Source: Pedobacter yulinensis (GTDB lineage Bacteria; Bacteroidota; Bacteroidia; Sphingobacteriales; Sphingobacteriaceae). Taken from it: DNA of 64,000 bases. Below, in pieces: positions 8,230-17,210 of this stretch (the first letter of the stretch is position 1; each line of letters starts with the position of its first letter). The position numbers and the translations under genes were made by a program. Where the stretch lies: the NCBI RefSeq assembly GCF_003029735.1, contig NZ_KZ686268.1:62001-126000 (forward strand). The letters are read 5' to 3'. Under the pieces are notes generated by a model. That model saw nothing but the letters and a program-made list of their open reading frames with translations, was not told the origin of the DNA and searched no databases.

Positions 8230-11200
8230 ATGAAAAAAATCTTTACGAGTTTATCAGTATGGGTTGTCTTCTGTTTGCTGTCTTTAAACGCAGCGTTTGC
8301 GCAGAACGTCACAATCAAAGGACGGGTTACAGACGCGGGCGATGGCACTTCGCTGCCGGGAGTCAGCGTAGTGGTCAAAGGCACACAAACGGCAGTTCAA
8401 TCTGATGCAAATGGAAATTATTCTATTAGCGCGCCAGGTTCTGCAACCCTGGTTTTTTCCTTTATCGGTTATGCATCTAAGGAAGCTGCGGTTAATGGAC
8501 AAACAACTTTAAATATAGCACTGTCATCCAGCACGCAGCAACTCGAGCAGGTGGTCGTGGTCGGTTATGGCACCCAGCGTAAGATCGATGTAACCGGTTC
8601 GGTAGCCACTGTAAAAGGCGAAGACATCTCTAAGCAGCCGTCAACAAACCCAATTTCTGCATTACAGGGAAGGGTCGCCGGCGTATCAATCACCAACAAC
8701 GCATCGCCCGGCTCGTCGCCCCAGATCACCATTCGGGGTACCGGGACGATTTATGGCAACACCGGCGTCTTATATGTTGTAGACGGTGTCTGGTATGATG
8801 AGATCTCATTTCTGAACCCGGCAGACGTGGCCAGCATCAGCGTATTGAAAGACGCATCAAGCCAGTCTATTTATGGTGTACGGGCGGCCAATGGCGTTGT
8901 GCTGATTACCACGGTGAAAGGAAAGAGCGGCAAACCGACCATCAATTACAACGGGACGGTAGGCGCTCAACGAGTCACCAACCCGGTTGAGATGACAAAC
9001 GCTTCTGAGTATGCTACAGCTGTCAACGAGGCATACGCCGTGCAGGGCAGTGCGCCGCTTTTTACAAACACCAACCTTGGCGAAGGCACCGACTGGTATG
9101 ACCAGGTACTGCGCACAGCGATGATCAACAACCACCAGCTTTCTGTAAACGGCGGTAATGAAAAATCTACTTACAACCTGTCGCTCGGATTTCTGGACCA
9201 GGACGGCATCATTGCTACAAATAACTACAAGCGTTACACCGCGCGGCTTTCAAACGACATTCAGTTGTTTGACGCGCTGAAAGTTGGATACAACGTAACC
9301 GGCACGAACAGCCGGTCTGCAAACGTACCAAACTCAATCTTTCGCGCACTTTATACAGCCTCGCCAGTTGTTCCGGTATTTAAATCTGAAGGCGTTTATG
9401 GCGATCCGACAGATTTTAACCTGGGTAACGGCAGCAACGTCAATCCGCAGGCTACACTTGACTTTAATAACAGCCAGACCGACAAGTACCGTGTTACTGG
9501 CAATGTCTATGCAGAGCTTAAGTTTTTGAAGAAACTCACCTTCAGAACCAGCTTTGGCGGGGACTTTGGCCAGGAAGAGAACCGGAACTATACACCAAAG
9601 TATTTTGCCACGAAAGCGCAGAATACAACCATAAGTACACTTTCTGCAGCCCGCATCAGCACCCGGAACTGGATCATTGAAAACACACTTACCTACGACA
9701 ACAAGTGGGAAGATCATGCTTTGACAGTACTGGCTGGCCAGACCGCACAACGGTTCAGAAGTTATACCATGACAGGTACGGCTCAAAACGTGCCCTACAA
9801 CAGGGAAGCCGATCTTTACCTGAGCCTGGGCAATGCTGCCGGCCGCACCATTGAAGATTCAGGTTCGCTAAGCACCGCTGCCTCTTATTTTGGCCGCGTG
9901 AACTATTCGTTTAAAAACAAATACCTGCTAAACGCCTCAATCCGGGCCGATGGTGCTTCCCAGTTTTATGGCGGCAGCAACCTTTGGGGCTATTTCCCGT
10001 CAATCGGCGGTGGATGGGTAATCACCAATGAAGACTTCATGAAAGATCAGGCTGTTTTCAGCAACCTGAAACTCCGTGCAAGCTGGGGTAAGGTTGGAAA
10101 CGCCGGTGTTCCGCTCAATCCAACCATTCAAACTGTAACACAAACCGCAGCCCTGATTGCCTTCTTCGGTGGTCAACCTTTTACCGGGGCAAGCATCAAC
10201 AGACTCGTTCCGCCTGCACTATTCTGGGAAAGAAGTGCCGGTACTGACGTTGGTCTCGAAATGGGCTTCTTTAAAGGCAAACTGAATGTAGAGGCTGACT
10301 ATTACAGCCGCAAGACCGAGCAAGCCATCTTTAATATCCCTATTCTGGGTTCATTGGGTACATCAGACAGCCGTCTGCTTGGTAATCAGGCCGACTTCAG
10401 GAACCGTGGTGTCGAACTGCAGGCCACATGGTCTGACAAGACAGCCGGCGGCCTTAGTTATTCAGTTAGCGGAAACGTAGGATATAACGAAAATATCGTC
10501 CTGAACGTAACATCAGGCTCAAACCCGATCGATGCAGGCGGCGGTGGCCTGAACAATGGTGTGCTGTCAACCCGTACGGTCGTTGGTCGCCCGATTGGCT
10601 CATTTTATGGGTACCAGGTTGTCGGCATCATCCAGACACCTGCTGAGGCAGCTGCTTCGGGCATTACTGGCGCACGCCCGGGCGATCTGAAATATGCCGA
10701 CCTGAATGGCGACGGACGTATTGACGGGAAAGACAAAACTTTCCTTGGAAATCCAAATCCGCGGTTCAACTATGGCTTGAACACAAATTTTAGCTATAAA
10801 AACTTCGACCTGACAATCGACCTCCAGGGTGTTGCGGGAGTAGAACTTTACAATGGCAACCTCGGCAACCGTTTTGGCAACGAAAACTACATAAAAGAAT
10901 TTTTTGACAACCGCTGGACAGGTCCGGGATCAACAAATGCGTATCCGTCGGCCAGCCTGGCAGGCGGCCAGAATAACCAGGCCAGTTCTTTCCTGGTCGA
11001 AAACGGAGACTACCTCCGTATCCGGAATCTTCAGCTGGGTTATAGCCTTCCGGCTTCGCTGGTCTCGAAATGGAAAATGCAGCGACTGCGTGTATTTGCC
11101 AATGCACAAAATGCATTCAATTTCTTTGGCTACCGCGGATTCACACCTGAGGTGGGCGGATCGCCTACCAACACCGGTGTAGACGTGAATGTCTATCCGC

Positions 11201-11241
11201 TTTATGCCACTTACAACATTGGCCTGAACGTAACTTTCTAA
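8230..11241 (+). CDS. SusC/RagA-family TonB-dependent outer-membrane transporter
   Basis: A 1003-residue SusC-type receptor that, with its SusD partner, imports oligosaccharides across the outer membrane using TonB energy. A signal peptide ending in NAAFAQ is followed by a CarboxypepD_reg_2 domain (about 28-103), the SusC signature VVVVGYGTQ near residue 107, a plug domain (about 115-225, with the conserved segment YGVRAANGVVLITT) and a 22-strand-type barrel ending in an aromatic residue (GLNVTF). It lacks an N-terminal STN domain, so it probably does not signal to an anti-sigma factor, in line with control by the upstream HTH regulator. The susD gene follows 11 bases downstream. Substrate cannot be read from the sequence. 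Confidence 0.95.
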   Translation: MKKIFTSLSVWVVFCLLSLNAAFAQNVTIKGRVTDAGDGTSLPGVSVVVKGTQTAVQSDANGNYSISAPGSATLVFSFIGYASKEAAVNGQTTLNIALSSSTQQLEQVVVVGYGTQRKIDVTGSVATVKGEDISKQPSTNPISALQGRVAGVSITNNASPGSSPQITIRGTGTIYGNTGVLYVVDGVWYDEISFLNPADVASISVLKDASSQSIYGVRAANGVVLITTVKGKSGKPTINYNGTVGAQRVTNPVEMTNASEYATAVNEAYAVQGSAPLFTNTNLGEGTDWYDQVLRTAMINNHQLSVNGGNEKSTYNLSLGFLDQDGIIATNNYKRYTARLSNDIQLFDALKVGYNVTGTNSRSANVPNSIFRALYTASPVVPVFKSEGVYGDPTDFNLGNGSNVNPQATLDFNNSQTDKYRVTGNVYAELKFLKKLTFRTSFGGDFGQEENRNYTPKYFATKAQNTTISTLSAARISTRNWIIENTLTYDNKWEDHALTVLAGQTAQRFRSYTMTGTAQNVPYNREADLYLSLGNAAGRTIEDSGSLSTAASYFGRVNYSFKNKYLLNASIRADGASQFYGGSNLWGYFPSIGGGWVITNEDFMKDQAVFSNLKLRASWGKVGNAGVPLNPTIQTVTQTAALIAFFGGQPFTGASINRLVPPALFWERSAGTDVGLEMGFFKGKLNVEADYYSRKTEQAIFNIPILGSLGTSDSRLLGNQADFRNRGVELQATWSDKTAGGLSYSVSGNVGYNENIVLNVTSGSNPIDAGGGGLNNGVLSTRTVVGRPIGSFYGYQVVGIIQTPAEAAASGITGARPGDLKYADLNGDGRIDGKDKTFLGNPNPRFNYGLNTNFSYKNFDLTIDLQGVAGVELYNGNLGNRFGNENYIKEFFDNRWTGPGSTNAYPSASLAGGQNNQASSFLVENGDYLRIRNLQLGYSLPASLVSKWKMQRLRVFANAQNAFNFFGYRGFTPEVGGSPTNTGVDVNVYPLYATYNIGLNVTF

Positions 11242-11252
11242 ATGATCCGAAC

Positions 11253-12734
11253 ATGAAAAAACATAACTTAATAAGCATGCAAAAGTTAGGTGCAGCCTGC
11301 TTATTTATCCTCATACTTGGCGCTTCATCTTGTAAGGACAGCTTCCTGGATGTTGATCCGCAGGGTCAGCAGGTCGCCGGAGAATTCTGGAAATCTGAAG
11401 CTGACGCCACCAAAGCAGTCAACGCCATCTATGCAAACCTGCGTACCTGGGAAAATGTCGCCTTTCCCGCTCTGGTCATTGAGAGCACACCTGCAGACGA
11501 GGCAGATAAAGGAAGTACCCCAACAGATGCGACCTTCTTTAACCTTTTTGACCAGTTCACGGTGGGCTCCACAGAGGGTTCACTGCAGAGCTTCTGGACC
11601 GGGCAATACCGCAACATCAATTTCTGCAACCAGGTACTGGACAATATTCCCGGCATCCAGATGGACGAAACGCTAAAAAACCGTTATCTGGCCGAAGCTA
11701 AATTTGTACGTGCCTATTCTTATTTCAGGCTGGTACGCGCTTATGGCGGTGTTCCGCTCAGGCTGCATGTACCAAAAGACAATTCTGAATTTAACCTGCC
11801 CAGATCTACCCGTGAGGAAGTTTATGCCCAGATCGAAAAAGATCTGACCGAGGCTGCGGCTGTTCTCCCAACCACTTACCCCGCTACCGATAAGGGACGC
11901 GCAACAAAAGGTGCCGCCCTCGGCATGTTGGCCAAGGTTTCCATGTACCAGCAGAAGTGGTCGAACGTGCTGAATTACACGAACCAGGTGATGGGCATGG
12001 GTTACGCGCTGTTCCCTGATTTCGAAAAGTTGTTCCGTACCGAGAATGAAAACAGCGTAGAATCCCTGTTTGAGATCCAGGCAGAATTTGTCCCGGGAAA
12101 TAATGATGCCAATAATTCGCAGTACAGCCAGGTTCAGGGCGTACCCGGCGTCCCGGCAGGCGGTTGGGGTTTCAATACACCATCAACTTCGCTGATCAAC
12201 GCCTTCGAAACCGGAGATCCCCGCCGCGATGCTACGATCCTTTTCCCCGGCGAAACGACGCCCCAGGGAGATAAAATTCCTACAACTGTTCCGAACATCG
12301 GCTATAACCAAAAGTCTTATGTGCCCTTCAGCCGGTTTGTGTCGGGCAATCAGGGCGCCGAACAGAACATCCGGGTGCTCCGGTTTGCAGATATCCTGCT
12401 GATGAACGCCGAGGCTGCAAACGAACTCGGTAATCCGGGTCAGGCACTTACGTCATTAAACAGGGTTCGGGCAAGGGCCCGCGGCAATGCTGCCGGCGTG
12501 CTTCCTGATGTCACCACAACCGACAAAACAGCGCTGAGAAATGCCATCTGGCATGAAAGACACGTCGAACTGGCGCTCGAGAGCGACCGCTATTTTGATG
12601 TAATCCGTCAGGGAAGAGGCGCAGAGGTTTTTGGCACTAAGGGCTGGAAAGCCAATAAGAACGAAGTATGGCCGGTTCCTCAGCAAGAAATCGACCTGAG
12701 CGGCAGCCTGCTGACTCAAAACCCGGGTTACTAG
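11253..12734 (+). CDS. SusD/RagB-family nutrient-binding outer-membrane lipoprotein
   Basis: A 493-residue surface lipoprotein that caps the SusC channel and binds the glycan. A lipoprotein signal peptide leads to a lipobox with the modified cysteine at C27 (LGASSC), followed by the typical KDSFLDVDPQ start. The SusD-like helical/TPR part covers about residues 60-290 (for example RYLAEAKFVRAYSYFRLVRA), and the RagB/SusD C-terminal domain carries ILLMNAEAANELG and the usual IWHERHVELALESDRYFDVIR segment. An internal ATG at 11277 is possible but would shorten the signal peptide. Translation is probably coupled to susC. A perfect hairpin follows the stop. Confidence 0.95.
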   Translation: MKKHNLISMQKLGAACLFILILGASSCKDSFLDVDPQGQQVAGEFWKSEADATKAVNAIYANLRTWENVAFPALVIESTPADEADKGSTPTDATFFNLFDQFTVGSTEGSLQSFWTGQYRNINFCNQVLDNIPGIQMDETLKNRYLAEAKFVRAYSYFRLVRAYGGVPLRLHVPKDNSEFNLPRSTREEVYAQIEKDLTEAAAVLPTTYPATDKGRATKGAALGMLAKVSMYQQKWSNVLNYTNQVMGMGYALFPDFEKLFRTENENSVESLFEIQAEFVPGNNDANNSQYSQVQGVPGVPAGGWGFNTPSTSLINAFETGDPRRDATILFPGETTPQGDKIPTTVPNIGYNQKSYVPFSRFVSGNQGAEQNIRVLRFADILLMNAEAANELGNPGQALTSLNRVRARARGNAAGVLPDVTTTDKTALRNAIWHERHVELALESDRYFDVIRQGRGAEVFGTKGWKANKNEVWPVPQQEIDLSGSLLTQNPGY

Positions 12735-12794
12735 GTACCCGAACATGAACCTGCTACAGGGTTCAACCAGTTCTTTAATACATTCTACATATCC

Positions 12795-12825
12795 TGGCCG
12801 TACCTGCGGGTACGGCCATTTTATC
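12795..12825 (+). terminator. Hairpin between susD and the glycosidase genes (attenuator or terminator)
   Basis: A perfect 10-bp stem (TGGCCGTACC at 12795-12804, GGTACGGCCA at 12809-12818) with a TGCG tetraloop, followed by TTTTATC. It lies 60 bases after susD and 127 bases before the GH144-like gene. It could act as a partial terminator or an mRNA-stabilising hairpin, keeping susCD transcripts above those of the enzymes. Confidence 0.7.
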
Positions 12826-12944
12826 ATCAGCTGGAAAGCTGGTGCATCCCCACACCCTGCACTCCGGACACCGGGCAGGCTGTATCCGGTCTTTGGAATT
12901 GACAACAGTTACCGTTTAGCGGTAAACAACAACTGCAACCATCC

Positions 12945-14309
12945 ATGAACAAAAAAATTTTTGCCTCCCTGATCCTTCTCGTCGCCTGCGCCTGCAATGC
13001 TCCGGCCCAGAAAGAACTCAAGAATAATGCTGCACAGCCCGGCCTTGCCATCAAGAAAGGTCTGTCAGACGAACAATTGCTTGACCTGGTGCAACGCCAG
13101 ACGTTCAGATATTTCTGGGAAGGCGCCGAACCCGTATCGGGCGCAGCCAGAGAAAGGTACCATTCAGACAACATCTACCCTGAAAACGATAAGAACACGG
13201 TTGCCACAGGCGCTACCGGGTTTGGCCTCATGGCCATCCTAAGCGGCATTGACCGCGGTTATGTAAGCAAAAAAGAAGGGCTTGAACGCCTCGATAAGAT
13301 ATTAACCTGGCTTGAAAAAGCAGACCGTTTTCATGGCGCCTGGCCGCATTGGCTGATCGGGGAAACGGGAAAAGTAAGGCCATTCGGACAGAAAGACAAT
13401 GGTGGCGACCTGGTCGAGACTTCATTCGTTGCCCAATCCCTGATCTGCATCAGCGAATACTATAAAAACGGAAATGCCGGTGAAAAACGGGTGGCTCAAA
13501 AGGCCGATGCACTCTGGAAAGGGATCGATTTCAACTGGTACCGCAAAGGCGGCGAAAACGTACTTTACTGGCATTGGTCGCCCGAGTATGGCTGGGAAAT
13601 GAACTTTCCCGTAAAAGGCTACAACGAGTGCCTGATCATGTACGTGCTGGCCGCATCTTCGCCAACTTATACTGTACCCGCCGAGGTGTACCACGAAGGC
13701 TGGGCACGCCGCGGTGAAATACGCGCCCCACACCAGGTGGAGGGCCACGAAGTGCCCTTCGATTACCAGGGCGCAAAAAATAGCGTTGGTCCATTGTTCT
13801 GGGCACATTATTCCTACCTCGGGCTCAACCCTAAAGGTCTCAAAGACCGTTATGGCGACTACTGGCAGAACAACGTAAACCACACGCGTGCCATACACGA
13901 CTATTGCGTCCGCAACCCAAAAGGCTGGCAAGGTTTCGGCGCCGATTCCTGGGGTCTCACGGCAAGTTATTCTGTTAAGGGCTACGCGGCCCACAGTCCG
14001 CAGGAAGATTTTGGCGTCATCTCACCTACCGCCGCCATTTCCTCCCTCCCCTACACACCCAAAGAATCGCTGCGAACCATGCGCCACATGTATGAAAACC
14101 TCGGCCATAAGATTTGGGGTGAGTTTGGCTTCTACGATGCTTATTCAGAAACGGACAATTATTATCCGCAGCGTTACCTGGGCATAGACCAGGGCCCAAT
14201 GGTCGTCATGATTGAAAACTACCGCAGTGGGCTGCTTTGGAAACTTTTCATGCAAAATAAAGACGTACAGGCAGGCTTGAACAAGCTTGGCTTTACCATT
14301 TCCAAATAA
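12945..14309 (+). CDS. Glucoamylase-like glycoside hydrolase, GH144-type (putative beta-1,2-glucanase)
   Basis: A 454-residue secreted or lipid-anchored glycosidase. The N-terminus (MNKKIFASLILLVACAC) contains a LVAC lipobox at C15. The body is an (alpha/alpha)6-type protein of the PF10091 glycoamylase family. It begins with LLDLVQRQTFRYFWEGAEP and includes NTVATGATGFGLMAI, PHWLIGETGK and GGDLVETSF. Later segments are PVKGYNECLIMYVLAASSP, GPLFWAHYSYLGLNP, SWGLTASYSVKGYAAHSPQ and GIDQGPMVVMIENYRSG. GH144 enzymes of Bacteroidota, such as the one from Chitinophaga pinensis, hydrolyse beta-1,2-glucan, and PULs pairing GH144 with GH3 process sophoro-oligosaccharides. Activity on that substrate is inferred from family and context; a related specificity is possible. 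Confidence 0.85.
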   Translation: MNKKIFASLILLVACACNAPAQKELKNNAAQPGLAIKKGLSDEQLLDLVQRQTFRYFWEGAEPVSGAARERYHSDNIYPENDKNTVATGATGFGLMAILSGIDRGYVSKKEGLERLDKILTWLEKADRFHGAWPHWLIGETGKVRPFGQKDNGGDLVETSFVAQSLICISEYYKNGNAGEKRVAQKADALWKGIDFNWYRKGGENVLYWHWSPEYGWEMNFPVKGYNECLIMYVLAASSPTYTVPAEVYHEGWARRGEIRAPHQVEGHEVPFDYQGAKNSVGPLFWAHYSYLGLNPKGLKDRYGDYWQNNVNHTRAIHDYCVRNPKGWQGFGADSWGLTASYSVKGYAAHSPQEDFGVISPTAAISSLPYTPKESLRTMRHMYENLGHKIWGEFGFYDAYSETDNYYPQRYLGIDQGPMVVMIENYRSGLLWKLFMQNKDVQAGLNKLGFTISK

Positions 14310-14371
14310 CAATACCGGAATAATGTTTAGCTACATGATATCAACTTTTCACCCTATTTAAAATCTTCATC

Positions 14372-14770
14372 ATGAAAAAAATTATTTCTGTCTGTGCTGT
14401 GATCGCCCTGCTGGCGGTTGCCTTCATTCATTCCGGATTTATTTCTCCCAAACAACCTGCCGGCTACAAAAGCCTGGCTACCGTTAACCTGACTGCCTCG
14501 AATTCGACCAGCGACGGCATTTACGCCGTTATTCAGAACAATACAAGCGGCGGGAGCACCACCTATTATATTCCGCCACATACCCCGGCAGGCACTGTAC
14601 TCGGTCAGTTGCCGGCAAACGGAGATCTCTACACCGTCAGCCTCACCTCGGCAGGCGGCGCGCACGATATGTGGGTTTACTGGGAGCACCAAAGCCACGT
14701 AACTGGCCTGCGTGTTAGCGGGATGGCCCTGGGCTGCGAGAGCTGCGCCCGAATCACCATTTTTAATTAA
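14372..14770 (+). CDS. Small secreted protein of unknown function within the PUL
   Basis: A 132-residue protein I do not recognise. It has a clear N-terminal signal segment (MKKIISVCAVIALLAVAF), then a Ser/Thr/Gly-rich, beta-strand-like body (GIYAVIQNNTSGGSTTYYIP, HDMWVYWEHQSHVTGLRVSG) and a CESC cysteine pair near the C-terminus. It lies between the GH144-like gene and the GH43-like gene, all on the same strand, and its stop codon is 5 bases before the next start, so it is very likely co-expressed with them. A small glycan-binding or accessory periplasmic/surface protein is a reasonable guess from context only. Confidence 0.7.
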   Translation: MKKIISVCAVIALLAVAFIHSGFISPKQPAGYKSLATVNLTASNSTSDGIYAVIQNNTSGGSTTYYIPPHTPAGTVLGQLPANGDLYTVSLTSAGGAHDMWVYWEHQSHVTGLRVSGMALGCESCARITIFN

Positions 14771-14775
14771 TTATC

Positions 14776-16521
14776 ATGGTAGCTAAACATTTTTTTGGTT
14801 TTGCGTTCGTTTTTTTATCTGTCTTTTTTTCGGGCAACATCGTGATCGCGCAGAAAACATATTGCAACCCGATCAATCTGGACTATGGTTATACACCCAT
14901 TCCCAATTTTACCAACTGGGGCAAGCACAGGGCTACTGCTGATCCGGTCATTGTGACGTACAAAGGCGATTATTACCTCTTCTCCACCAACCAGTGGGGC
15001 TATTGGCACAGCAGCGACATGAGCAAATGGACATTTGTGGCCAGGCACTTCCTGCGTCCCGAACATAAGGTGTATGACGACCTGTGCGCGCCTTCAGTTT
15101 GGGTACAGGGCGATACCATGCTGGTCTTTGGCTCGACCTATGCACGCAATTTCCCGATTTGGATGAGCACCAACCCCAAGGCCAATGAGTGGAAAGAAGC
15201 GGTCCATGAATTTGACATCGGCGGCTGGGATCCTGCACATTTTGTTGATGACGATGGTCGCCTGTATATGTACAATGGCAGCAGCAACACCTATCCTTTA
15301 TACGGCATTGAGCTGGACCGCAAAACTTTTCAGCCCCAGGGCACCCGCAAAGAACTGCTGGTCCTGAACCCGGAACGGTTTGGCTGGCAGCGCTTTGGCG
15401 AACATCTTGACAACACCTTCCTAGATCCCTTTGTAGAAGGTGCCTGGATGACCAAACACAACAAAAAATATTACCTGCAATATGGCGCTCCCGGTACAGA
15501 ATTCAGCGGTTATGCAGACGGTGTAGCCGTTTCAGACAATCCGCTGGGCCCCTTTGAGCAGCAAAGCCTTCCTTTTTCCTATAAACCTGGTGGTTTTGCG
15601 CGCGGCGCAGGTCATGGTGCTACCTTTCAGGATGAGCAAAAGAATTACTGGCATGTATCTACCGTTGTGCTCTCTGTGAAAAATAATTTTGAACGGCGAA
15701 TCGGCATCTGGCCGGCCGGCTTTGACCGCGATGACGTCATGTACATGGATGCCTCGTTCGGTGATTACCCGCATTATCTCCCCGGGAAAGGAAAGCAGCA
15801 CGGCGCTTTCACAGGCTGGATGCTTCTGAATTACAATAAACCCGTACGTGTATCCTCTACCCTGGGGCGTTACAGTGCCAACAACGCGGTCGATGAGGAC
15901 ATGAAAACCTATTGGAGCGCCGCAGGTTCAGGCAAAAACGAGTGGATTGAAAGCGATTTGGGTCAGGTTTCCACCGTCCATGCAGTGCAGGTCAATTATG
16001 CCGACCAGGATGTGGATTTTCTAGGAAAACAGACGGGCACGTACCACCAGTACATTCTCAGGTACTCGTTAGACGGGCGTAACTGGAAGGTGCTCAAAGA
16101 CAAAAGCCAAAACCGCGGTGATGTACCACACGATTACGTGGAACTTGAAAGCCCCGTGCAGGCGCGTTTTGTACGGCTCGAAAACATACACATGCCCACG
16201 GGTAAATTCGCCATCAGCGGTTTGCGGGTATTTGGCAAAGGTGCGGGTAAAACTCCCGCTTCCGTCGAAGATTTCGTCGTGCTGAGAACCGAAAAAGACA
16301 AACGCAGCGCCTGGATCAGGTGGAAACCGCAGGATGACGCTTTCGCCTATAACATCTACACGGGTACAGCCCCAGATAAGCTTTACAACTGTATCATGGT
16401 GCACAGCAACAATGAATATTGGTTTAAAGGCATGGACAACACAAAGCCTTATTACTTTTGCATCGAAGCCATCAACGAAAACGGGGTTTCGAAACGAACT
16501 AAAGTAATTAAAGCCAACTAA
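14776..16521 (+). CDS. GH43-like glycoside hydrolase with F5/8-C (CBM32-like) and Fn3 domains
   Basis: A 581-residue secreted enzyme. A signal peptide ends near NIVIAQ. A five-bladed GH43-type propeller covers about residues 30-350. Candidate catalytic acids are the Asp in RATADPVIV (base), the Asp in GGWDPAHFVDDDG and the Glu in DPFVEGAWMT (acid), which follow the usual GH43 spacing. A discoidin/F5/8 type C module (about 355-490) contains NAVDEDMKTYWSA and RFVRLENIHMPTGKFAISGL, and a fibronectin type III module fills about 500-581. GH43 enzymes are mostly arabinofuranosidases, xylosidases or beta-galactofuranosidases. Substrate is unclear, since a classic beta-glucan locus would not need this enzyme. 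The next gene starts 3 bases downstream. Confidence 0.85.
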   Translation: MVAKHFFGFAFVFLSVFFSGNIVIAQKTYCNPINLDYGYTPIPNFTNWGKHRATADPVIVTYKGDYYLFSTNQWGYWHSSDMSKWTFVARHFLRPEHKVYDDLCAPSVWVQGDTMLVFGSTYARNFPIWMSTNPKANEWKEAVHEFDIGGWDPAHFVDDDGRLYMYNGSSNTYPLYGIELDRKTFQPQGTRKELLVLNPERFGWQRFGEHLDNTFLDPFVEGAWMTKHNKKYYLQYGAPGTEFSGYADGVAVSDNPLGPFEQQSLPFSYKPGGFARGAGHGATFQDEQKNYWHVSTVVLSVKNNFERRIGIWPAGFDRDDVMYMDASFGDYPHYLPGKGKQHGAFTGWMLLNYNKPVRVSSTLGRYSANNAVDEDMKTYWSAAGSGKNEWIESDLGQVSTVHAVQVNYADQDVDFLGKQTGTYHQYILRYSLDGRNWKVLKDKSQNRGDVPHDYVELESPVQARFVRLENIHMPTGKFAISGLRVFGKGAGKTPASVEDFVVLRTEKDKRSAWIRWKPQDDAFAYNIYTGTAPDKLYNCIMVHSNNEYWFKGMDNTKPYYFCIEAINENGVSKRTKVIKAN

Positions 16522-16524
16522 AAA

Positions 16525-17202
16525 ATGAAAACAAATCACCTTTCAAGCCTCCTTTTTGCCCTCCTTTTCGCATTTGCCGGCACAACGGTTGTACGAGCTC
16601 AGCAAAACCGGCCGCCTTTTTATGACGAGATCAGCCAATTCAAAAAACAAGACAGCATTTCTGTACCCGCCAAAGGAGGGATTGTTTTTGTAGGCAGTTC
16701 TTCGGTACGCATGTGGAGCGACCTGGAAAAACTGTACAAAGCCTATGGCGCCATTAACCGGGGTTTTGGGGGGTCGACCCTGAAAGATGCAGCTTATTAC
16801 ACCAAAGAACTGGTTTCAGTGTATAAACCACGACAGGTTGTCATTTATTCGGGCGAGAATGACCTCGCCGCCGGCGCTTCATCGATCGAAACGCTCAACC
16901 GGTTTGCAACGTTTTTTACAGACATCCGAAACAACCAGCCTGACGTGCCGGTGATTTTCATATCCATCAAGGAAAGCCCCTCCCGAACCAGGATCGGCGC
17001 GGCCATCCTGCATGCCAATTCGCTGATCAAAGAGTACCTGAGCCACTATCCGAATACACAGTTTGTAGAGGTAAACAGCAAAATGAAAACGGCGGGCGGA
17101 AAACTCAGGCCGGAACTTTTCAGGGACGATATGTTACACATGAAGCCCGCCGGTTACGCCATCTGGGCCAAAGAACTAACCCCTTATCTTTTGAAAAAAT
17201 AA
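16525..17202 (+). CDS. SGNH/GDSL-family hydrolase
   Basis: A 225-residue secreted esterase-type protein with a signal peptide ending VVRAQ. The SGNH blocks are visible in order: GIVFVGSSSVRMW (block I nucleophile Ser), RGFGGSTLKD (block II Gly), VVIYSGENDLAAG (block III Asn) and DDMLHMKPAGYAIWA (block V Asp and His). Family members remove acetyl or other acyl groups from sugars, so a role in trimming substituents from the PUL substrate is plausible but inferred. It is tightly packed between the GH43-like gene (3 bases upstream) and the GH3 gene (8 bases downstream). Confidence 0.88.
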   Translation: MKTNHLSSLLFALLFAFAGTTVVRAQQNRPPFYDEISQFKKQDSISVPAKGGIVFVGSSSVRMWSDLEKLYKAYGAINRGFGGSTLKDAAYYTKELVSVYKPRQVVIYSGENDLAAGASSIETLNRFATFFTDIRNNQPDVPVIFISIKESPSRTRIGAAILHANSLIKEYLSHYPNTQFVEVNSKMKTAGGKLRPELFRDDMLHMKPAGYAIWAKELTPYLLKK

Positions 17203-17210
17203 CACACCAT

